Positions 6,240 to 11,871 of a DNA stretch of 11,871 bases are shown piece by piece (positions within the stretch are counted from its first letter, which is position 1; the number at the start of each line of letters is the position of its first letter). The notes under the pieces were generated by a model. It searched no databases, had not been told where the DNA came from, and saw nothing but the letters and a program-made list of their open reading frames with translations. The translations under genes were made by a program, and so were the position numbers. Source of the stretch: Desulfobacterales bacterium (GTDB lineage: Bacteria; Desulfobacterota; Desulfobacteria; Desulfobacterales; Desulfobacteraceae); NCBI GenBank assembly GCA_022361095.1, contig JAKSBO010000166.1, forward strand, positions 1 to 11,871, written 5' to 3'.

Positions 6240-8279
6240 CTAATATCCCCGGCAGGGCGTTTGACCTTTTTTCAACGCCACTTGAATGATCCCGGCAGGG
6301 TCTGCCGCAGGCTGGGGCACAACCGTATCATCAAGCATATTCTGATTTTGCCCGGAATCGGCAGGGCATCCCGTGGTCTTTCCCACGGTTTCATACCGGA
6401 TATCCGAAGGGATCAAAAAATCACGTTCCGGCTCCCCTTTCATGGCCCGGATCATAAAATCCGTCCAGATGGGAACAGCCCCGCGCCCCCCGGTGATTCC
6501 CCTGCGATTTTTATCTTTAAGCTTTTTCTTTTTATCATAGCCGGTCCACACGGAGACACAAAGGGACGGCGTAAATCCGGTGAACCAGGCATCATTATAA
6601 TTATCCGTTGTGCCGGTTTTCCCGGCAGCCGGACGCTTAAATCCCAGCTTCCGGACGCCCCTGCCCGATCCAAAGTCCACAACCCCCTCCATCATATCCA
6701 CCACCTGGAAAGCCGTTGCTGCATCCAATACCCTGCGATCCTTGACAATATGTTCAAAAAGCACCCGGCCCCTTGCATCCTCAACCCGCCAAAATAAAAA
6801 CGGGGTATGGTAAATCCCCAGGGAGGCCAACGTGGAAAATCCGGCAGCCATGTCCATGACACTGACCTCAGACGTACCAAGGGCCACTGAATATACCTGT
6901 TTTAAGGGACTTCTTACACCACAGGACCGGGCCACATCCACCACGGCAGAAGGCCCCGCATCAACCACCACCTGGGCCGCAATGGTGTTTACCGAATGGA
7001 TCAGGGCCTGCTTAAGGATCATGGGCCCCCGGTACCTTTTTTCAAAATTTTGGGGATACCAGTCCGGTGCACCCTTGATGGGAATGGCAACAGGCCTGTC
7101 CCGGAACACACTGGCCGGATGCAGTTTTTTATCCCTGAAAGCGGCATAGTACAGAAAAGGTTTAAACCCGCTGCCGGCCTGGCGTTTACTGTTCACGGCC
7201 CGGTTAAATTCACTGGCATAATAATCCCTGCCGCCCACCATAGCCTTAACAGCGCCGCTGGCGGTATCAATGGCCACCAGGGCAGCCTGGGGTTTTTCTT
7301 TCACCGTTTTATCCAGCCCCATAAGTTCATCAAGCCGGGCCATCCCTTCCATTACCGCAGTCCGGGCATCGGCCTGGCGTCTTGAATCCATGGTAGAATA
7401 AACTTTAATACCGCCATGATACACCACATCCTCGCCGTACATGGTTACAAGCTTTTGGATCATGGCATCCAGAAAATAACTGCCGGTGCGGGCATCTTTG
7501 CGGCCATCATGCAACTGAGGCCGAACGGCATCGGTTTTGGCCGCCCTATCCGCCGTGATAAATCCGGCCGCCACCATGCGGTTCAACACCGCCTTGCGCC
7601 GGGCAAGGGCCTTATCATAATACCGGAACGGATTGTACTGGGTGGGAGATTTGGGCAGCCCCGCAAGCAGCGCCGCTTCGGCCAGTGTCAACGCCTGGGC
7701 GGATTTATCAAAATACATGCGTGCCGCCCGCTCAATACCCTGGGCCCCGGCCCCGAAATGGATCTGATTGATATAGGCTTCAAGAATCTGCTCCTTGGTA
7801 TTTGCCTGCTCAATCTGGAACGCCACCAGCATCTCCTTGAATTTACGCTGCCAGGTTTTTTCAAAGCTGAAGAACAGATTCTTGGCCAGCTGTTGGGTAA
7901 TGGTTGAGGCGCCTTGAATCCGGCCCGCCTCAAACAAGGTTATATATAAGGCCTTAAATATACGAAGCTTATTTACACCATGATGCTCAAAAAATCTGTG
8001 GTCCTCGGTGGCCACAATGGCATTGAGAAAATCAGCAGACACCATGTCCAGGGAGACGGATGTCTTTTCGCCGAGGGCGATGAGCACCTGGCCGTCTGAA
8101 GCATATATCAGGCTCTGGGGGGTTTCAATAATACGGCTTAAAGGCGAAGGCAGTTTAGGCAGGTCTTGGGAAATATGAAAAACCAGCAGGCTGCCTGCCG
8201 CAGCCATGAGACCCGCGGCAAAAAGCCCTGTATAAAACAGCAGCCGCACCAGGAAAAACAGCCGGGATAACAATCGCAT
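6240..8279 (-). CDS. Class A penicillin-binding protein, PBP1a type (GT51 plus transpeptidase)
   Basis: The 679-residue product begins with a basic segment and one membrane anchor (about 5-35). The glycosyltransferase domain (about 60-235) shows T-E-D-H-R-F-F with catalytic E92, QGASTITQQLAKN (122-134), K-F-K-E near 146-149, and I-L-E-A-Y-I-N-Q-I-H-F-G-A-G. The transpeptidase domain (about 330-610) has S370-G-F-K373 (SxxK), S429-V-N431 (SxN) and K554-T-G, so all catalytic residues are present. It polymerises lipid II and cross-links peptidoglycan on the periplasmic face of the inner membrane. I chose the ATG at 8279 because it overlaps the upstream stop as TGATG and gives a normal N-terminus; the in-frame ATG at 8324 would lie inside the upstream gene. 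The length is at the short end for class A PBPs: the inserted region between the two domains of E. coli PBP1a is largely absent, as in many shorter homologues. The SPOR gene follows directly. Confidence 0.9.
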   Translation of the reverse strand: MRLLSRLFFLVRLLFYTGLFAAGLMAAAGSLLVFHISQDLPKLPSPLSRIIETPQSLIYASDGQVLIALGEKTSVSLDMVSADFLNAIVATEDHRFFEHHGVNKLRIFKALYITLFEAGRIQGASTITQQLAKNLFFSFEKTWQRKFKEMLVAFQIEQANTKEQILEAYINQIHFGAGAQGIERAARMYFDKSAQALTLAEAALLAGLPKSPTQYNPFRYYDKALARRKAVLNRMVAAGFITADRAAKTDAVRPQLHDGRKDARTGSYFLDAMIQKLVTMYGEDVVYHGGIKVYSTMDSRRQADARTAVMEGMARLDELMGLDKTVKEKPQAALVAIDTASGAVKAMVGGRDYYASEFNRAVNSKRQAGSGFKPFLYYAAFRDKKLHPASVFRDRPVAIPIKGAPDWYPQNFEKRYRGPMILKQALIHSVNTIAAQVVVDAGPSAVVDVARSCGVRSPLKQVYSVALGTSEVSVMDMAAGFSTLASLGIYHTPFLFWRVEDARGRVLFEHIVKDRRVLDAATAFQVVDMMEGVVDFGSGRGVRKLGFKRPAAGKTGTTDNYNDAWFTGFTPSLCVSVWTGYDKKKKLKDKNRRGITGGRGAVPIWTDFMIRAMKGEPERDFLIPSDIRYETVGKTTGCPADSGQNQNMLDDTVVPQPAADPAGIIQVALKKGQTPCRGY

Positions 8280-9118
8280 CAGTCGTCTGCCTTGAGCCCC
8301 AGCATCAACTGCCAGACGGCCCATTCCCGGGCTTTAACTTCCACCACCCGGGTTTCGCCCAGGTGCCGGAATTCAAACCCCAGATTGATAAAACCGTCCT
8401 GAACCGCATTGCCCACGCCCACCCGGTTAAGGAGGCCTTTTTCAGATAACAGGTCTTGTGTATCCAAAATCAGATCAGATCTCATTTCTCCGGGCAGCCT
8501 TGAAACGGCTGTAAAGAAAAGGGAGGCCGGATAGATCCTGCCAAAAAATTCAGGGGCATTGTCCAGGGTTCCTGGGATCGCTGACCGGCTGCCGTTGGCA
8601 CCCAGGATCCGGGTATCCAGATCCACCTGCTGAACCACCCGGTTCCGGGTATCAATGAAAAAAATTTTTATACCGCCCATGCGGCCTTCGCAAAAAATCC
8701 GGTCGGTAACGCCGCCGTTGAGCAGCCACACCAGACGCACCGGATCCACTACATTCCTGCGCCGGTAGGCAGGTAAAGCCAGATAAAGCGCCCTGAACCG
8801 GTCCTTGTCCAGATTGGCCCATTCCCCGGGTCCCAATTTAGCCGAAAGATCTGCAAATGAATCAGCTGTGCGCACCGTTTGCCCGGCGCGTTCCCGGGCA
8901 AGGGCCATCTGGTCCAGGGATTGCAATGCATTAACCATATGCCGCCCCGCGTCCCAGATCGCACCGTTTTCGGGACGGGTGTCATTGGTAAAAGAGAGAT
9001 AATTGCCCACAAGACGTTCACACCAGTCAAAACGGAATTCGGCAGCCACAGCGATACAGGAGATCAAAAAAACAGCCAGATTTAAAATCGAGCAGATCCG
9101 TTTGAACCGCTCTTCCAT
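8279..9118 (-). CDS. Membrane-anchored protein of unknown function upstream of the PBP gene
   Basis: I do not recognise this family. From ATG 9118 the product is 279 residues, with a short basic cytoplasmic start (M-E-E-R-F-K-R), one hydrophobic segment (about 9-27) and a presumably periplasmic remainder. The remainder is mixed alpha/beta with several strand-like stretches (G-G-I-K-I-F-F-I-D, V-G-V-G-N-A-V, I-N-L-G-F-E-F). Three or four cysteines are present (C9, C21, C33, C143), but no zinc motif and no enzyme signature. GGGA lies shortly before ATG 9118; in-frame ATG 9157 and GTG 9184 would add 13 or 22 residues ahead of the anchor. Its stop overlaps the PBP start as TGATG, so the two are translationally coupled. 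A role as regulator or partner of the synthase is inference from this coupling and its likely periplasmic location. Confidence 0.65.
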   Translation of the reverse strand: MEERFKRICSILNLAVFLISCIAVAAEFRFDWCERLVGNYLSFTNDTRPENGAIWDAGRHMVNALQSLDQMALARERAGQTVRTADSFADLSAKLGPGEWANLDKDRFRALYLALPAYRRRNVVDPVRLVWLLNGGVTDRIFCEGRMGGIKIFFIDTRNRVVQQVDLDTRILGANGSRSAIPGTLDNAPEFFGRIYPASLFFTAVSRLPGEMRSDLILDTQDLLSEKGLLNRVGVGNAVQDGFINLGFEFRHLGETRVVEVKAREWAVWQLMLGLKADD

Positions 9119-9243
9119 GGTTCCCGGCCCATACCAGTTTTGCGTGCGCAAATTCATATAAACAGCCAAGGGCCGGCCTGACACATCAACTGCCGGGCTG
9201 AGCCCACCACAAAGGTTGAAAGATCTGAGTAACGTACCCAGAC

Positions 9244-9272
9244 GCTTTTATAAAAAGCCCAAAAGGTTTTTA
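9244..9272 (-). terminator. AT-rich inverted repeats after the pilT cluster, possible weak terminator
   Basis: On the minus strand, directly at the stop of the zinc-ribbon gene, ATAAAAACC and GGCTTTTTAT can pair around a short T-rich loop with one bulged base, followed by more A/T. A second perfect 6-bp inverted repeat (GCTTTT-ATA-AAAAGC, 9244-9258) overlaps it. The GC content of the stems is low, so termination strength is doubtful. The rest of the gap up to 9119 shows no clear promoter, though one for the PBP operon would be expected here. Confidence 0.3.
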
Positions 9273-9905
9273 TGCTTTGCCCACAGCCTTCATTGAATCG
9301 TTGAACACGGCATACATCTGTTCATGTTCAGACAGGGCCACGGCCAAAACATCATTCACCAGGGAGGCGTCTTCCATCCCAAGATCCTGGGATTTTATCA
9401 CATAATTTGCGCTAAGATTCAATGCCGTCATGGCATTTCCGGTATCAAACCCCGGACCAAGCCGGATAAGACAGATCTTGCGGCGAAGGAACATATCCAT
9501 ATTGTTTATATATGCAGTGATGGCCTGGTCAGTATCAAACGCATCATCGATCACCACCAGCGGGTAGACATAATATTCAAGATTTTTCAACGCCTGGGCC
9601 GGTGTATCCGGCACATTGCCCTTCAATCCCGCATTTTCCAAACCGGCCATAATCCGGGTGCGCCCAAGACTCGGTGGAATACAGACCAGGGCCCGGTTCC
9701 CCCCACCGACCTGAAGCATAGGAACATCCGATTCCATGTCGGCTCTGTTCGGCTCAATACCGGCAGCCCGGGCATTTCCGGCCGAGGCCTTAACGGGAAC
9801 AGAGGTCCCGCATTTGGGACATTTAAATGAAAAGTCCTTGTCTTTTGGTATCTTATCATCGGGCAGGCTGGCATTATTGCCGCATGACGGACAAGCGATC
9901 TTCAT
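9270..9905 (-). CDS. MJ0042-type zinc ribbon fused to a degenerate receiver-like domain, PilT-linked
   Basis: The 211-residue product begins with a zinc ribbon of the MJ0042 kind: C5-P-S-C8 and C29-P-K-C32, separated by the typical acidic/basic loop (L-P-D-D-K-I-P). A polar linker (about 38-68) leads to a domain of about 120 residues with alternating strands and helices like a response-regulator receiver. Its strands are A-L-V-C-I-P-P, P-L-V-V-I-D-D (aspartates at 120-121 at the phosphoacceptor position), K-I-C-L-I-R-L and N-Y-V-I-K-S, with K171 matching the conserved lysine. The acidic pair normally found after the first strand is replaced by I-P-P, so phosphorylation is unlikely. Its ATG overlaps the stop of the upstream PilT-family gene (ATGA), with a strong ribosome-binding site. 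A role in regulating pilus retraction is inferred from position alone. Confidence 0.72.
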   Translation of the reverse strand: MKIACPSCGNNASLPDDKIPKDKDFSFKCPKCGTSVPVKASAGNARAAGIEPNRADMESDVPMLQVGGGNRALVCIPPSLGRTRIMAGLENAGLKGNVPDTPAQALKNLEYYVYPLVVIDDAFDTDQAITAYINNMDMFLRRKICLIRLGPGFDTGNAMTALNLSANYVIKSQDLGMEDASLVNDVLAVALSEHEQMYAVFNDSMKAVGKA

Positions 9906-11080
9906 AATAAGTTATCCTCCTCTCCCCCATAACTGCGGTCAATCTCAAGGGACTCAATGCCACTGGTGGATTCCCCCCTGGCACTTTTGATTTGGTCAAG
10001 CCCCCTGCTCACAATATCTTTTCGTGACGCATAGGCCATGGCCGTATTTTCGTCTATCTTTCCGGTTTCATACAAACTTACAATAAACTCGTCAAAGGAA
10101 ATCATCCCCTGGGCTTTACCGGCAACAATAATGTCGTTAAAGGTCTTGCCTTCGGACTCCCCGTTTAAAATGCTGTCCTTGACCCGCAGGTTGGTGGCCA
10201 TGATTTCAAAGGCGGCCACACGCCCGCCACCCACCTTGGGCAAAAGCCGTTGGGCCACCACCCACCGGACCGTGTCCGCCAGACGAATCCGGATCTGGGT
10301 CTCCTCTTCAGTGGAAAACATGCCCAGTACGCGGTTGATGGTCTGCCCGGCATCCACGCTGTGCAGGGTGGAAACGACCAGATGGCCGGTCTCGGCAGCG
10401 GACAGGCCTATTTCAACGGTTTCCCGGTCACGCATTTCGCCCACCAGAATGACCTTGGGGGCCTGGCGCAAAGCGGCCCGCAGGCCCGAGGCAAAGGTGT
10501 CAAAATCCATGCCCAGCTCACGCTGGTTAAATGTGGATCTTTTCTGGGTATGCTGATACTCTATGGGGTCTTCCAGGGTAATGACATGCACGGATTTGGA
10601 ATCGTTGATCTTGTCTAAAAGCGCGGCAAGCGACGTGGATTTACCGGAACCTGTGGCTCCTGTGACAAAAATGATACCGTTCTTCTCCTCGGCCATTTTA
10701 TGAAAACTTTCCGGCAGATTGAGCTTTTCAATGGTGGGGATAACGGTTTCAAGCTTTCGTAATACAATGGCATATTTGCCTGACCGGGAAAAAATATTCA
10801 CCCTGAATCTTGCCTTGGTACTCAGTTGGTAGGATAAATCACAGCTACCCTCCCTCAGCAATGTTTCAAGCTGTTTTCTGTCATTATTGATAAGATTAAG
10901 CGCCAGCACCTCGGTTTGAAAGGCCGTCAAGACCTTGAATCCCGGCCCCATATCAACAGGCAAAAGTTGGCCTGAACTTTCCACCTGAAGGGGCTTTCCC
11001 GGGGTAATATTCAAGTCCGACACATTATCATTGGAATCCAGCATTTTGGTGAGGATATAATCAAGCTGCTGTTTTTTCAT
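9902..11080 (-). CDS. PilT/PilU-like type IV pilus retraction ATPase (second paralogue)
   Basis: The 392-residue protein has the full PilT-family layout: an N-terminal PAS-like domain (about 1-115) and a RecA-like ATPase core. Walker A is GATGSGKS (141-148, K147), the Asp box VITLEDPIEY (166-175), Walker B ILVGEMRD with catalytic E215, and the His box contains H240 (STLHS). PilT-family hexamers hydrolyse ATP at the inner-membrane base of the pilus to depolymerise pilin. The C-terminal region lacks the A-I-R-N-L-I-R-E motif needed for retraction in classical PilT; the matching segment reads L-R-V-K-D-S-I-L. The C-terminus extends into an acidic tail (G-G-E-E-D-N-L-L). This points to an accessory PilU/PilT2-like role. 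ATG 11080 is preceded by AGGAG at 11087-11091, 6 bases away. It lies 26 bases downstream of the other pilT and overlaps the next gene by four bases. Confidence 0.88.
   Translation of the reverse strand: MKKQQLDYILTKMLDSNDNVSDLNITPGKPLQVESSGQLLPVDMGPGFKVLTAFQTEVLALNLINNDRKQLETLLREGSCDLSYQLSTKARFRVNIFSRSGKYAIVLRKLETVIPTIEKLNLPESFHKMAEEKNGIIFVTGATGSGKSTSLAALLDKINDSKSVHVITLEDPIEYQHTQKRSTFNQRELGMDFDTFASGLRAALRQAPKVILVGEMRDRETVEIGLSAAETGHLVVSTLHSVDAGQTINRVLGMFSTEEETQIRIRLADTVRWVVAQRLLPKVGGGRVAAFEIMATNLRVKDSILNGESEGKTFNDIIVAGKAQGMISFDEFIVSLYETGKIDENTAMAYASRKDIVSRGLDQIKSARGESTSGIESLEIDRSYGGEEDNLL
9916..9921 (-). promoter_or_regulatory. Strong ribosome-binding site for the zinc-ribbon/receiver-like gene
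   Basis: On the minus strand AGGAGG lies 10 bases before the ATG at 9905, inside the last codons of the upstream ATPase gene. This perfect Shine-Dalgarno core, together with the ATGA overlap, fixes the start and suggests higher expression than coupling alone would give. Confidence 0.65.
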
Positions 11081-11106
11081 GCCTTACTCCTAGGACCGGC
11101 CGGCAG

Positions 11107-11871
11107 TTACGCTTCCGTAAAATCCGCAGGCGGTTTTTTCAGAAACGGCCGAAACAATGATTTGTTGTTTGCCTTTGAATAGGCATCATCGGGACTGATC
11201 TTCCCTTGTTTGTAAAGCCCCATAATCGCATCGTCAAGCAACTGCATCCCGTACTGCTTGCCGGTCTGGATCATGGACGGGATCTGGTGGGTTTTGGATT
11301 CGCGGATGAGATTTCGGACCGCAGGGGTCGCCACAAGGATTTCCAGGGCCGCACACCGCCCCTTTTTGTCAATCCGTTTAAACAGCACCTGGGCCACGAT
11401 GGCGCGAAGGCCGTCTGACAGCGTGGATCGAATCTGGGGCTGTTCGCTGCTGGGAAAGACCTCAACAAGCCTGTCCACGGTTTTATGGGCACTGGATGTA
11501 TGCAGGGTACCAAATACCAGATGGCCGGTGGAAGCCGCTTCAACCGCCAAAGAAATGGTTTCGAGATCCCGGAGCTCACCCACCAGGATAATATCCGGAT
11601 CCTCACGCAAGGCCCCGCGAAGCGCCGAGGAAAAGGTCTTGGTATGGGTTCCCACTTCCCGGTGGTTGACAATACAGCCCTGGCTTTTATGAACAAACTC
11701 GATGGGATCTTCCACGGTAATGATGTGGCACTCGCGATGGTCATTGATGCGATCGATGATGGCAGCCTGGGTCGTTGTCTTACCGTGCCCCGTTGGCCCC
11801 GTCACGAGTACGAGGCCCTGAGTCTTGGCGGCGACGTCTTCGAATTCTTCCGGAAGACCGAGGTCTTCGAG
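11107..11871 (-). CDS. pilT: Type IV pilus twitching motility ATPase PilT, N-terminus beyond the window
   Basis: The frame is open to the window edge, giving 254 C-terminal residues; the PAS-like N-terminal domain is missing only because the window ends. The visible part starts just before Walker A ([10 protein letters not shown]). It continues with the Asp box [12 protein letters not shown], Walker [10 protein letters not shown], the His box [15 protein letters not shown], and the retraction motif A-V-R-N-L-I-R-E, followed by [10 protein letters not shown] as in classical PilT. It should be the main retraction motor for twitching or pilus-driven uptake. Walker A has histidine where most PilT proteins have serine (GHGKT instead of GSGKS), which keeps the essential Lys-Thr pair. 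The GTG at 11805, three residues before the Walker A glycine, is an internal valine codon and not a start. Confidence 0.9.
   Translation of the reverse strand, partial: LEDLGLPEEFEDVAAKTQGLVLVTGPTGHGKTTTQAAIIDRINDHRECHIITVEDPIEFVHKSQGCIVNHREVGTHTKTFSSALRGALREDPDIILVGELRDLETISLAVEAASTGHLVFGTLHTSSAHKTVDRLVEVFPSSEQPQIRSTLSDGLRAIVAQVLFKRIDKKGRCAALEILVATPAVRNLIRESKTHQIPSMIQTGKQYGMQLLDDAIMGLYKQGKISPDDAYSKANNKSLFRPFLKKPPADFTEA

Noticed and set aside
5904..6797. Open frame of 297 codons on the plus strand
   Set aside because: It is antisense to the SPOR and PBP genes and rich in Arg/Pro/Ile low-complexity sequence, as expected for a shadow frame.
8280..8324. PBP start at the ATG at 8324
   Set aside because: It adds 15 residues that overlap the upstream gene; the ATG at 8279 gives a TGATG overlap and a normal basic-then-membrane N-terminus.
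9119..9184. GTG start at 9184 (or ATG 9157) for the unknown membrane protein
   Set aside because: No ribosome-binding site precedes either, and the added residues are not needed for the membrane anchor. I still regard the start as uncertain.
11803..11805. GTG at 11805 as the start of pilT
   Set aside because: It would begin immediately before the Walker A loop; the frame continues upstream to the window edge with typical PilT sequence.
1..11871. Defence system, prophage, transposon or CRISPR array
   Set aside because: I found no spaced repeats, transposase, integrase, nuclease or helicase motif; all large frames fit housekeeping, envelope or pilus functions.

Overview
The window looks like chromosomal DNA of a Gram-negative, sulfate-reducer-like bacterium of the Desulfobacterota, probably near Desulfobacteraceae. 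This is inferred from gene content and style: paired PilT ATPases, a YedF selenium-metabolism protein, a YkgJ cysteine-cluster protein, a class A penicillin-binding protein with a SPOR partner, and GGCC/CCGG-rich coding sequence. No 16S rRNA or taxonomic marker is present. I see no tRNA, rRNA, CRISPR, insertion sequence, integrase, attachment site or origin. Coding is very dense, and no stretch without a gene reaches 300 bases; the longest is about 150.

Plus strand, 1-4834. The window opens inside an SPFH/YdjI-like protein ending in three zinc ribbons. It runs directly into a second, double-zinc-ribbon protein whose only sensible start is an ATT codon overlapping the upstream stop. After a 99-base gap come a divergent tRNA-dihydrouridine synthase, a lipoprotein with a CBM9/DOMON-like beta domain, a YkgJ-type cysteine-cluster protein, and a YedF protein (TusA plus DsrE-like domains).

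Minus strand, 11871-9270. A type IV pilus retraction module: a PilT whose N-terminus lies beyond the window edge, a second PilT/PilU-like ATPase, and a small protein with an MJ0042-type zinc ribbon fused to a degenerate receiver-like domain. The last two overlap by ATGA. Together they would power and perhaps tune pilus retraction.

Minus strand, 9118-4835. A tightly coupled cell-wall operon: a membrane-anchored protein of unknown function, a class A PBP1a-type peptidoglycan synthase (TGATG overlap), and a three-TM SPOR-domain protein starting one base after the PBP stop. The unknown protein is a candidate partner of the synthase.

The plus and minus gene sets converge at 4834/4835 with no base between the two stop codons. 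I did not find a defence system or mobile element. The best leads are the ATT start or possible frameshift at 545, the PilT-linked zinc-ribbon pseudo-receiver, and the unknown partner of the PBP.
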